A program made the position numbers and the translations under genes. Below are positions 1 through 9,340 of a DNA stretch of 64,000 bases, piece by piece. The stretch's first letter is position 1. Every line of letters starts with the position of its first letter. Where the stretch lies: positions 434,501 through 498,500 of the forward strand of contig NZ_WUQX01000001.1 of NCBI RefSeq assembly GCF_009830285.1. Direction: 5' to 3'. The notes beneath the pieces were generated by a model that searched no databases, had not been told where the DNA came from, and saw nothing but the letters and a program-made list of their open reading frames with translations. The DNA is from Sporofaciens musculi (GTDB lineage: Bacteria > Bacillota > Clostridia > Lachnospirales > Lachnospiraceae).

Positions 1-76
1 CTCCTTTTCGATAAGAATTGTCATATCTTGATTCTTACCAAAAAAGAGGTATTTTTTTCCAAAGACACAAATTATT

Positions 77-1754
77 CTACACTACCCAAAAAGCAAAACC
101 ATATTTTCGTATCTTGTCCGGTAATATACCTTTTGAAACAAGGATTGAGGCATAATCTTTTTTGTCTATCTGCTCTAGGGCAGCTTTTACTGTATCGAAA
201 AGCTCTGCCTCGTTTTCCGTATCCTGAACTTTAAATTCTAAAATCATAGCATCGTCTGTCGGTTTCTTAGGCTCTAGCATCACGTCATATCTTCCAAATC
301 CACTTTCTCTGTTGGATGTAATTATATAGCGGTCTGCCAGTTCCACTATAAGGCCAAGAACAAATCCATGGTAGAAACGTTCTGGTTCCTGTATCGACGG
401 TTTCTTCCCTGTATCGAAGTAGCTGAAAATTTCTGAGCTTACGCGGTTCATATAGACATTCATCGCTTTCAGATCATTCAGCAATAATGCCTTGATAAAA
501 TCATTATAGTCTGCCCTGCTCTCGGCAAACCATCCTTTTATTAGCTGGCCAAACATCCGCCGCACTTCAAGATTCGTCAAATCCAGTTCGTATTTTGCAT
601 CATCGAAATCATTTTCTATTTCCTCATAGCTTTCAAAGCTCACAACTTTTAAATAACCGCTGGCAAGCAGAAGACCCCAGATGGCCCATTCATTCGTGTC
701 TAATTGGTCATATACAATTTGTTCATCTATTGGCGTAATCAGATGATGACCGTTAAGAAGACCTTCAAAGGCTTTTTTTACCTCTCTGTTTCCTTCTTGG
801 AGAAGCTTTCCGATTAAACGGTTTGAACTGGTATTTGCCCAATATAAACCAGCCTTTTTCTTGCTCAAATAATTTATAATTGACCACGGGTTATAAATGT
901 CTGTCAGCCTGCCAAAGGTAAATCCGTCATACCATAGCTTTACTTCCTGTGCTTTGTCGGTTAGTCCAAATTCGTCTAATGCTGCAAATACTTCTGCCTC
1001 TGTAAATCCAAATGCGTCCGCATATTCTTCTGATGTGGTGGTTATAACCTCAAGATTATTCAAATCAGAAAAAATTGATTCCTTACTGATTCTTGTAATA
1101 CCAGTCATGATTGCACGTTCCAGATAAGGATTCTCCTTAAATGCAGAGTTAAATAAGTTTCTGATAAAACCGGCCAAATCATTCCAATATCCGTTTACGT
1201 AAGCCTCCTGCATTGGAGTATCATACTCGTCGAGAAGAATAATAACTTTTTTTCCATAATATTTTGACAAGTACAGCGATAACTGATAAATAGACAGCGT
1301 TGCAGTCACATCATCCATGTCAACAGTTACATCTTCAAAATATTTTTTCTCTTTTTATCTAAAATATTTTTTTCAAGCAGAAAATTATTTTTGAGTATAT
1401 GTTTGATAAAATTTGACATATCTTTCTGCGCGCTGTTATATAGTTATCTTCTTTAATATTGGCGAAGGAAAGGCTGATAACCGGATAAGTTCCCTGTAAC
1501 TGCCTGTAATTAGTATCTTTCCATATGACAAGGTCACTAAATAAGTCTCCCCTGTCAGCATAATTTGCAGAGAAGAATTGTTCAAGCATACTTATATTCA
1601 GAGTTTTACCAAATCTTCTTGGACGGGTAATCAGGCTTACTCTGTCTCCCCGTTCCCACCATTCTTTAATAAATCTGGTTTTATCTATATAAAAATATCT
1701 TCCCTTACGGATTGTTTCAAAATCCTGATGTCCAATTCCAACTGTTCTGGCCAT
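77..1754 (-). pseudogene. AAA-ATPase-like / PD-(D/E)XK nuclease-family protein, two frameshifts
   Basis: The N-terminal piece (1754 down to about 1390) has the AAA-ATPase-like domain start and a Walker A-like stretch RPRRFGKT. The C-terminal piece (1318 to 77) has a Walker B-like KVIILLDEYDTP and a PD-(D/E)XK nuclease core: GRYDVML followed by ILEFKV near the end. The family is normally one polypeptide of about 550 residues. Adding one base in the T5 run at 1388-1392 and one in the T6 run at 1343-1348 restores a continuous frame of about 559 residues, so the break is two single-base losses. I chose the ATG at 1754 because AGGAAGG lies upstream; an ATG at 1778 is also open. These proteins are widespread in gut Firmicutes and Bacteroidetes, often in many copies, and their biological role is not settled. 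Confidence 0.85.
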
Positions 1755-1839
1755 AAAATCCCAACCTTCCTGGAACACACGATATCGTTTTTATATATCA
1801 ATTATAACCGATTCATTAACCTCTGTATACTTCTTTGCA

Positions 1840-2501
1840 TTAAAATTTCAATTCATGAATATCTTGTATCGTTTCCCCATATGGCTTGTCCTTTCCGAAC
1901 AAAAGTGTTGTTCCGAGAACAAAACCCTGTACGCCTTTTGGTGCGAACTCAAGAATTTTATCTGAACTACAGGCACCGTCCCAATAAATCTCAAAATCCA
2001 TATCTTCTTTCATCGAAAGTAGTTTTGTAATTTTCTTTCCTACATATGGAAGATACATTTGTCCTGCATTTCCTGGATTTACAGACACCACGAGAACTTT
2101 TTTCACAATGCGCAGCATCTCCATGACTGTCTCAACAGAGGTTCCAGGATTGATGGCAATCCCTGGTATCATTCCGGAATTAATGATAACCTGCAAAGTG
2201 GTAGACGGATGATACTCTGCTTCCGGATGAATATAGACCGTATCGCCTTTCCGAAGATTTCCAAGAAATAGATTGACATTGTTGATGGGATTTCAATCAT
2301 TAGATGCACATCCAGCGGTTTAGTCGTTGCGCCGGCTATGTAGCGCAGATCATTTAATGACATTGCAAAGTTTGGAACATAACGTCCATCCATTATGTCT
2401 ATATGGAAGGAGTCAATCCCTCCCTCATCCAGGTTTTTTACTTCTCTCTCCAGATTCTCATAGTCAGCGCACATCATAGATGCTGTCAGTTCAAAATACA
2501 T
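1840..2501 (-). pseudogene. ribulose-phosphate 3-epimerase family protein, frameshifted
   Basis: A TIM-barrel pentulose/hexulose-phosphate 3-epimerase. The first part has the FHIDIMDGRYVPNF metal and active-site segment and DVHLMIE. The second part has GIAINPGTSVE, a VNPGNAGQ phosphate-binding loop and the late WDGACS region. One base is missing in the AAA of the minus-strand gaaatccc (about 2287-2293). Restoring it reads IENPINNVNLFL and gives 220 residues, the usual family length. The start overlaps the end of the upstream GT9-like gene by 11 bp, so the two are likely translationally coupled. In this cluster it may supply an epimerised sugar phosphate for a surface glycan rather than serve the pentose phosphate pathway; that role is inferred. 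Confidence 0.88.
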
Positions 2502-3840
2502 CTTTTACAAATTCTCCTATCACTATATTTTTCCATCCTTTTAAGGCGTACATGTCTATTGCTTTCCATCTGGTATCACTATAATTATAGTCTGGGTAAA
2601 AGACTGTTTTTTTACATTGTGCATATTTTATTACATCACACAATCCACTACGGATACCAACAAATGTACCGGCGTATTCTACAATAGACTGCAGTTCTGC
2701 TATCTTAGGACTAATTCCGATGGTTCCCTTAAGCGGCGGTTCGTCTCCGGCTATATTTGTGAAACATTCATATCCTTTATTTCGGTATTGCAACACAACC
2801 CTTTCCCAAAAACTTTTTGGCAATGTAGTAATTGATTTCGCATATGGAGAAAAAATGATTGATTTTCCCTTCTTTATATGGCGTAGGTCAGGGGATATTT
2901 GAAGTCTCTCCTTCCTTGGTTTTACCGGTTCGGTATCTGCCGGAAGGCCGAAGACTCCACAACAGTAAATCTGTTCCAGCGGAATGCATTTTACATATAA
3001 AGCTTTATGCAAATTGATTACATATGGCCTGTCCTGATGGGAAATAAAAGAAGCGGTATCCTGTGTATAAAGACAGGCTTGTATCAATTCATCCATGTCC
3101 TGTTGTGAAAAAATTTCTATACTTAATCGTGGTTGATGATGTATTGTGGTTTTCTTTATTACGCAATGTCCCGAAGCTTGGTTGTATGATGAGGGAGAAT
3201 CAGTCGAGTGTGGAACGGCTAAATTTTCTGAAACAGGGCGGAACAGTTCTGCAGTCTGCGCACATGCGATCCCAATCACTCCTACGATACAGTTTCCAAT
3301 ATTCTTTTTTTCCAGAAAATACGGCAGATAAGACATTGTCAAAAAAACATCTCCCAATGCCGAAAACGGACACAAAATTTTGAAATAACCGGGATATTTC
3401 TGTTCCAGACGCTGCTTTATTAGCATACCGCGCCGGACACGCACCTGCATACGTTTGATGGTGTTTTCTGACAGAGAATATTCTGCATAACTGTTATAAT
3501 CCACAAGCTTTTTAATTTCATCTTGATATCCCAGATCTCTTAACTGTTTATTCATTGCCTCGTAAGCGCGTGCCGCTATATAGACGGCTGAATGTCCTGG
3601 CAGCTCATGCAGAATAGTTTGTGGCGGCACAACTGGAATGCTTCGATATGTACTGTTATGCTTTGCCATATTATTATCCAGAATAGCTTTGACAGAAATT
3701 CCGAGTTCTAAAAACAGATCTGCCAGTTTCTCTGTAGCATTGCAGTGTCCAAACAAGTAAATGGCTTTATCTTGAGTTAGATCTGCGACTAATAATTTAT
3801 GAAAATTTGATACCATTTCTTTATAATGTGTTTGATCCAT
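2491..3840 (-). CDS. GT9-like protein with N-terminal Rossmann-like module
   Basis: 449 residues. Residues about 25-85 form a nucleotide-binding-like module (YLFGHCNATEKLADLF, then ILDNNMAKHN and IPVVPPQTIL). The C-terminal half resembles GT-B family 9 (heptosyltransferase-like) proteins: FSPYAKSITTLPKSFWERV, a middle strand with AGDEPP, and a late IRSGLCDVIKYA where GT9 enzymes usually have an SGxxH motif. It is clearly related to the protein at 9341-10651, with the same domain order, the same LPxxFWE segment and the same RSGLCDVI motif. The missing histidine makes a classical heptosyltransferase assignment uncertain. It is the first gene after a strong hairpin, and its end overlaps the epimerase start. 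A glycosyltransferase-like role in surface glycan assembly is inferred. Confidence 0.6.
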   Translation of the reverse strand: MDQTHYKEMVSNFHKLLVADLTQDKAIYLFGHCNATEKLADLFLELGISVKAILDNNMAKHNSTYRSIPVVPPQTILHELPGHSAVYIAARAYEAMNKQLRDLGYQDEIKKLVDYNSYAEYSLSENTIKRMQVRVRRGMLIKQRLEQKYPGYFKILCPFSALGDVFLTMSYLPYFLEKKNIGNCIVGVIGIACAQTAELFRPVSENLAVPHSTDSPSSYNQASGHCVIKKTTIHHQPRLSIEIFSQQDMDELIQACLYTQDTASFISHQDRPYVINLHKALYVKCIPLEQIYCCGVFGLPADTEPVKPRKERLQISPDLRHIKKGKSIIFSPYAKSITTLPKSFWERVVLQYRNKGYECFTNIAGDEPPLKGTIGISPKIAELQSIVEYAGTFVGIRSGLCDVIKYAQCKKTVFYPDYNYSDTRWKAIDMYALKGWKNIVIGEFVKDVF

Positions 3841-3866
3841 ATAAACCGCCTTTTCATAAAAAAATA

Positions 3867-3907
3867 AAATTAACTTGTACAGATTGACATTATGTACAAG
3901 TTAATTT
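3867..3907 (-). terminator. bidirectional-looking hairpin between cluster transcripts
   Basis: Perfect 14-bp inverted repeat: AAATTAACTTGTAC at 3867-3880 and its complement at 3894-3907, with a 13-nt loop. On the minus strand the stem is followed by a run rich in T, as expected for an intrinsic terminator after the gene ending at 3966. A T-tract also follows on the plus strand. An operator function cannot be excluded because GTACAA half-sites are present. Confidence 0.65.
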
Positions 3908-3965
3908 TTCCCCACAGAACATTGTTGAATAGAAAACAATACAAGCTTTGTTCGGCAAGGTAAGA

Positions 3966-4331
3966 TTATTTGAGAAATGCATTTAAAGCTTCCTCTTTTG
4001 TCAGCAAACCATTAGTGACATAATTGACTAGACTGCCATATTGAATATTATCAGTGAGAACATGTATACATTCAGAAAACTCATACATATAATACAGATT
4101 TTTTATAAAGCAATATTCTTCACTTGATATTAGCTGAATATCAATTTTATATTTTTTCAGGCGAAATACGTCTGTTTTGTCCAGTCTCTGTCCCAACACA
4201 AGTGTCAAAATCTTTCTCTCCGTTTGTAGGGAAATAAGTCGGAAAAAAGATTCGCTTGTACAATCAATGTTTTCAAGTACAAATATTCTGTCATATTGAC
4301 TTATGTAACCCTCTATCGTTTTTGCTTCCAC
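3966..4331 (-). CDS. small uncharacterised protein, related to the 10641-11123 product
   Basis: 121 residues from a GTG start (MEAKTIEG). No catalytic motif is recognised. It looks like a compact alpha/beta fold with strands RIFVLENID, ILTLVLGQR and CIHVLTDN. By eye it aligns with the C-terminal two thirds of the 160-residue protein at 10641-11123: a central strand, a KKYK/FNFSFK segment, a D-N-I aromatic strand, and a final helix after a short loop. Each copy sits near one of the two GT9-like paralogues. The SD is weak (AAAGGA about 15 nt upstream), so it may depend on coupling to the upstream gene 7 bp away. It could instead be a shortened copy that has lost its N-terminus. Confidence 0.5.
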   Translation of the reverse strand: MEAKTIEGYISQYDRIFVLENIDCTSESFFRLISLQTERKILTLVLGQRLDKTDVFRLKKYKIDIQLISSEEYCFIKNLYYMYEFSECIHVLTDNIQYGSLVNYVTNGLLTKEEALNAFLK

Positions 4332-4338
4332 GTCAATT

Positions 4339-5479
4339 TTAATTTTCCTTTACAGAAATATATCTTATGTATGATCCTATTGGAAATATCTCACTTTCTC
4401 CAAACAGCGCTTCCTTATTATGCAAAATTTGTTTTTCCATTTGTTTAAAAAAATTATTTGCAAAAGTTAAATGAAAAAATTCAACAGTATTTCCATTTTC
4501 ATCATATACTTCAATACATTTAGAAAGATTATTCATGCAATACAATTTTCTATTTTTTGTCCAGGCACAAGATATTGCAATCTCCTCATTATTACCGCGT
4601 TCCTCATCATAATTCTTAACGGTTTGTATTTCTGTATTACTAGGTATAATTCTAAGCAACATATTTGCCCATAACGGAATAGCGAAAATACTATTTCCTA
4701 TTTGTACTAAACTGGAAAATCCAATCACTTTCTTTATGGCAAACTGCTCTGGCATTCTGCCATAATCGATCATTTTATTTTTAGACACATCCCATAGTTT
4801 TAATTTTCCGCTTTTGCGTTCGGTCAGCAGTACATTTTTTTCAATCAGTGATATTCCAGAATAGGATTGTGGTATATTTCCGCTATATAAGACTTTATAT
4901 CTTTTTGTTTCTACGTTAAAAGAAAAATTATATTGGCAATTGATGAGGCCAAAATCAATTCCTTATTTCTAATAATACAGTCCGACCAGAAAAACGAGTC
5001 GTTTTCCAGTATTTTATTTTTTATATCAAATAACCATTGAACATGATATACCTGTTCATATGTACATAAATTCATTTCGATAATAGCCGGATAACTTCTC
5101 GGAATCAAATATAACTTATCGTCTACTATTATAGAAGATATAAATTTAAGCCAGTCTACATAGAGGTTTGCGTTATATTGGACAGGCAGGGATAACGCTA
5201 TTTCTTCAAATTTATTTTTTTAATATTAAAGACAGAAATGCATTTAGCTGCTCGCGGTGTTAAAAATAATTTCCCTTGGAAATATTTAATACTTGTATAA
5301 AGATATTTGGTAAATATATCCTCACTTGGTATAGAACTTATATAATATACCTTATGACTATTTATATCCATATTGCACAAAGCATTAAATTCATTGGCAA
5401 AAAACCATAATTTACCTTCAGCCTCACAACAGCTTTCAAAAGTTAAATTATTTGTTCCAAAGTGGAAGAAGTGTTGCAT
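4339..5479 (-). pseudogene. beta-propeller-like uncharacterised protein, two frameshifts
   Basis: Three consecutive frames read as one protein of about 380 residues once a base is added in the T7 run at 5215-5221 and in the A5 run at 4923-4927. The restored sequence has repeating short beta-strand units with W-F-D, aromatic and GKL turns (for example GKLWFFANE, GKLFLTPR, DKLYLIPR, KNRKLYCMN). This resembles a repeat-containing beta-propeller. No signal peptide or catalytic motif was seen. It starts 4 bp after the restored stop of the FkbM gene, so it belongs to the same transcript. Function unknown; a carbohydrate- or protein-binding role is only a guess. Confidence 0.6.
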
Positions 5480-5483
5480 AAAA

Positions 5484-6693
5484 TCACCTCAAATCACAGT
5501 CTAAAGCAGCATACAAAATTTTATCCCAAAAATATGCACTATGATGCCTTACAAATAGCTTATACTCAGGTACAAAACTTTTAATCATTAATGGTATTTC
5601 CCATAAATCTTCAATGTTATGATAAATACTTAAAGCTAATTTCGGCTTATTTTTTTAATAGTTTTTTCCGCCCCCATATAGCTGGTATATCGGCGCCTTC
5701 TAAATCGAATTTGATAAAAGACACTTTTTTATTTGATAAGAGATCATCCAGGCAGACAGTAGATACGCTTCCTGCTGATTCTATTTGTTCTGTAAGTCTG
5801 GATATTTGGCTGCCACAGGTACGAAATCCGATTCCGGCATTTCTGTCATATAGTCCAGCCTGATAAATTGTAAAATTGTTACTTTCTGCTATCTGTTTTC
5901 CATAGTCAATATTTATATCAGAATTATAATATTTTTGTAAATTATTACATGATCTTCTAAAATTTTCACAATCTGGCTCAAAACAATACGCTTTTTTTTT
6001 TAATAGTTTTCCTTCTTGCTTAAGTAATTCAGCAAATCTTATTGTGTCAGCACCATCAAAAGTACCTCCATCTACAAGAATTTCTTCATCTGAATATTTA
6101 AATATTCCATCTACAAAATAGTGTTCATAAACATCGTCTGAAATATCAGCATAATTATTTACATTGTATTTTAGCTTTTCTATATAGTTATCGAAAAGTT
6201 CAATCGATTTTTTGTCGCTTAGCATTTCGCGTACCTTTAAAATTTTATCCATATTGTCTTGAATGACTTTATATGTATTGAACTCGTGGTATTGCCGTTC
6301 ACCTATTGAAACATATTTATTGAGACTTCCTAAATCAATGTATCTGGTCACCATGTTTGCAAATTGTAAAATAGCTGAGGGATAGCAATGTGTTACGTTC
6401 ATTGTATTTAACTGTTGAAGAATACTTTTAATAGCAAAGTTATCCTTTGCCGTAATCAGGACTACATATTTATCAGGATTCTCGTAAAGTTTTTCTGGTG
6501 AACACACAGGGATACCAAAAATCTTTTTACCCACTTTTTCTTTATTATTATCACATATAAATGCGATATCCTCATTTGGATAATAATGAAAAATTATCTC
6601 TTGAGCTCCTTTTCCTGCTCCAAAAAGAACGAGTTCTCGTCCTTGATAGCTTGCTACATATTCCTTATAACTTTTATAAAATATACCATTCAT
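5484..6693 (-). pseudogene. FkbM-family methyltransferase with Rossmann-like N-terminal module, two frameshifts
   Basis: Residues about 20-75 carry the shared N-terminal module (LVLFGAGKGAQEI, FICDNNKEKVG, GIPVCSPEKL). The C-terminal half is an FkbM-type SAM methyltransferase: EILVDGGTFDGADTIRF (SAM-binding motif I), AYCFEPDCENF, and FIKFDLEGAD before the break. The uninterrupted ORF stops early at 5647. Adding one base in the C5 run (5671-5675) and one in the T7 run (5650-5656) restores the usual family ending, which reads LALSIYH, then DLWEIP and LFVRHHS, to a stop at 5484-5486 (about 403 residues). FkbM enzymes O-methylate sugars or small molecules; the substrate is unknown here. Confidence 0.85.
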
Positions 6694-6705
6694 TATACTA
6701 TTCTC

Positions 6706-7509
6706 CTAAAAATTAAAATTATCTGGATCAGGCCCTATTCTATTGCCTGTATCCATCTGATTGATTTTTTCCATATCTTCGGTTTCGAGTTCAAAATCAA
6801 AAAGATTTATATTATCTTTTTGTCTTTCTTTGTTTGCAGACCTTGGTATAATCCATATATCCCTTTGTAGATGCCATTTAAGGATAATCTGTGCAGAAGT
6901 TTTTCTATATTTCCTTGAAATTGCCTTAAAGGAATCATCATCAACCAATTTACTATAAGATCCTCCCAAAGGACACCATGCCTGTGGCATAATTCCCCTG
7001 TCTTTACAATACTTTATCAGATTTGCATTTTGATAATATGGATGCGACTCAATCTGATTCAGTATTGGTATTATTCCTGAAACTTTTGCAAGTTTATCAA
7101 AATGAAGAGGAGTAAAATTGCAGACACCTATTTCCTTAATCTTTCCTTTTTCCTTTAGTATTGCCATTGTTTCCCATGCTCTTTCAAAACCAACAGCAGG
7201 CCAATGAATTAAATAAATATCTACATAATCGGTCTGAAGATTTCGTAAGCTTTCGTCAAATTCTTTTTGAATCTGATTTTGTCGGATATCTTCGGTCCAC
7301 AATTTAGTTGATATAATAATATCCTCTCTACTTTTTCCACTTTTCTTTATTGCTTTTCCTACTTCTTTTTCATTCCCATACTGCCATGCTGTGTCTATAA
7401 GGGTATAGCCGCTTTGTATTGCATTACATATAGCGTCTGCTTTTAAATCAAAACTTCCTAGTCCAATCTGAGGTATTTTTAAACCTGTAGTTGTTTTAAA
7501 AAACTTCAT
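6706..7509 (-). CDS. aldo/keto reductase
   Basis: 267 residues, the size of bacterial AKR5-like enzymes, and intact. An NADPH-dependent oxidoreductase with a TIM-barrel fold. The catalytic tetrad is visible: D and Y in LIDTAWQYGNE, K in ISTKLW, and H in YLIHWP. The cofactor-binding end motif IIPRSANKER is present. It lies 12 bp upstream of the FkbM gene and 17 bp downstream of the radical SAM gene, so it is part of the same operon. It probably reduces a carbonyl on a sugar or sugar precursor, but the substrate cannot be read from the sequence. Confidence 0.9.
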   Translation of the reverse strand: MKFFKTTTGLKIPQIGLGSFDLKADAICNAIQSGYTLIDTAWQYGNEKEVGKAIKKSGKSREDIIISTKLWTEDIRQNQIQKEFDESLRNLQTDYVDIYLIHWPAVGFERAWETMAILKEKGKIKEIGVCNFTPLHFDKLAKVSGIIPILNQIESHPYYQNANLIKYCKDRGIMPQAWCPLGGSYSKLVDDDSFKAISRKYRKTSAQIILKWHLQRDIWIIPRSANKERQKDNINLFDFELETEDMEKINQMDTGNRIGPDPDNFNF

Positions 7510-7526
7510 TCTACCACACCCTCTTT

Positions 7527-8726
7527 TTAAATATATTCATCTATTTGCTTTGTACTTGCTTTCCATTCAGAATGAGGACCCCAGTGTTTCAAATCACAAT
7601 AGCTGCAGAAAGGAACATATTTTGAACTGAATTCTGCAATTTCTTTCCAACTATCTATCTGATAAATATCAATAGAATCTCCTTCTAAAAGCTCTAAATT
7701 CTTCCCAAATTTGTCATTAAATATCTTACTGTGCGCTGCGACGGGACACATATATATACGTCCATCCTTTAGCACATTAAACTTATTATAATACAGACAG
7801 CTAACGCAATAAAATTTATCAATTGATTTATTTAAATCCAGGGTATGTTTATCAGATATTTTTGTACGTTTTGTTTCTCGTTCGGCATGGATATTAGATG
7901 ACATTGTCAGCGATACTCCATATTCCTCCGCCTTTTTCTCTATAGCTTCATAATCAAAGTTTATTGGATAAACTGTTATCCATATTCCGATATCATATTT
8001 TTTGCAGGCATCCCACAAGTTTCCCTCAGGCATGCTTTCCCACTCCATCAATAATAGACCATTTGTCAATATATATAGATTAGTATTAGGAAAGGCTTCA
8101 CGAGTCACTTTTAAAATCTTAATAATATCATGATTGAGCAAAGGCTCTCCACCAAGTAGAGTAATATAGAACAAATCATGGTCATATAGTTCACCCAATC
8201 TCTTGATATCCTTTTGATACTGTTCAAAGTTTAAAAAGCAAGGTTCTGAAAGTTGAGAATAATGATCGCACATCTGGCAAGACATGTTACAGTGGTCTGC
8301 CAGATTAACCTCAAATGCCATTTCCTCATGTTCTCTGGGCCTTACTTGGTTGGCAATTGCACGTTTATTAAACTCAGACATAATAAAATAGTCATGAAAC
8401 TGGTTTTCTCTGAATCTTGGAATGATATCTTTATAATACCTGTCAGATAACGCCACAATGATACCTATTCCATCTTCTTTAATAACATCCTCCATCAATC
8501 TTATCGGCATCTCCCGATAAGAAAAACAAATTTCTGCAGGGTACCATGTTACAACATATCCCGTAATTTTTACATCGCACATATCAAAATATTTCAACAG
8601 CATTTCCTGATTGAATGAAGCTCCATAAATATATATTTTGGAGTATTTTTTGCAGAAGCCAATCATTTCTTCTAGCTCGTATATATGAGGCAGTTCATTA
8701 ATTGTATGTAATTTTTTTGTACTCAT
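7527..8726 (-). CDS. radical SAM/SPASM-like protein with Rossmann-like N-terminal module
   Basis: 399 residues. Residues about 28-85 are the shared nucleotide-binding-like module (IYIYGASFNQEML). The radical SAM CxxxCxxC cluster site is C146, C150, C153 (CNMSCQMC), followed by LLGGEPLLN, which contacts SAM. The C-terminal part has further cysteines (YCVSCLYYN, IYMCPVA, FCSYCDLKHWGP) typical of SPASM/Twitch auxiliary Fe-S sites. Its start overlaps the acetyltransferase stop by 4 bp (ATGA). Radical SAM/SPASM enzymes modify peptides or carbohydrates. No precursor peptide gene was seen nearby and the neighbours are glycan-type, so a sugar epimerase, dehydratase or oxidase role is plausible but inferred. 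Confidence 0.85.
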   Translation of the reverse strand: MSTKKLHTINELPHIYELEEMIGFCKKYSKIYIYGASFNQEMLLKYFDMCDVKITGYVVTWYPAEICFSYREMPIRLMEDVIKEDGIGIIVALSDRYYKDIIPRFRENQFHDYFIMSEFNKRAIANQVRPREHEEMAFEVNLADHCNMSCQMCDHYSQLSEPCFLNFEQYQKDIKRLGELYDHDLFYITLLGGEPLLNHDIIKILKVTREAFPNTNLYILTNGLLLMEWESMPEGNLWDACKKYDIGIWITVYPINFDYEAIEKKAEEYGVSLTMSSNIHAERETKRTKISDKHTLDLNKSIDKFYCVSCLYYNKFNVLKDGRIYMCPVAAHSKIFNDKFGKNLELLEGDSIDIYQIDSWKEIAEFSSKYVPFCSYCDLKHWGPHSEWKASTKQIDEYI

Positions 8727-9306
8727 TTAGATATCCTCCTTTTATCGTTTTCTGTGATAGCTCTAAGTATTTCGCAAGGACTTCCTACTGCAATCACATT
8801 TGCCGGAATACTTTTTGTCACAAGACTTTTCGCACCAATCACACTGTTATCACCTATCGCTACACCCGGTAAGATTGTGACGTCTGCACCAATCCAAACA
8901 TTATCACCGATACTGATTGGGGCAGTTATTTCATAACCCTTATTACGTTCTTCGGCAGCAAGGGGATGGTTTACGGTATACATTCCACAATTAGGTCCAA
9001 TAAAACAGTTTTTACCAATGGTAATGTTTGTACCGTCCATCAGATAGGCATTATGATTTATAAAAGTATTATCACCTATGATACAGTTATAGCCATAATC
9101 TGTATAGAAGGGCGATAAAATCACGATGTTCTCTCCCATGTTTGGTAAGAGTTCTTTTAATAGCTTTTCTTTTTCCATTACATTTGTCGGATTTATATTG
9201 TTAAAAATAAAATATAGTTCATCGGCTTTCGCACGTTTGGCAAGTAAATTATCATCAAAACCAGGTCCATACCGTATACTTTTTCAAAATTCTCTTGTTT
9301 TATCAT
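8723..9306 (-). pseudogene. maltose/galactoside O-acetyltransferase-like hexapeptide protein, frameshifted
   Basis: The 151-residue open part is a left-handed beta-helix acetyltransferase: NTFINHNAYLMDG, IGKNCFIGPNCGMYTVNHP (catalytic H in this segment), GDNVWIGADVTILPGV, and the AVGSPCEI ending. The family has an N-terminal helical cap, found upstream in another frame (GFDDNLLAKRAKADEL, then FNNINPTN). Adding one base near 9261-9268 joins it to an ATG at 9306 preceded by AGGAAGG, giving about 194 residues, normal for the family. It probably O-acetylates a sugar in the cluster's product. The open part alone could also start internally, but it would lack the acceptor-binding cap. Confidence 0.85.
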
Positions 9307-9340
9307 CTTAATTTCCTTCCTAAATTAAGCGTTTTATGAT

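Noticed and set aside
7527..8726. RiPP maturase with nearby precursor peptide.
   Set aside because: No short precursor-like ORF with an SD was found next to the radical SAM gene, and the neighbours are glycan-type enzymes.
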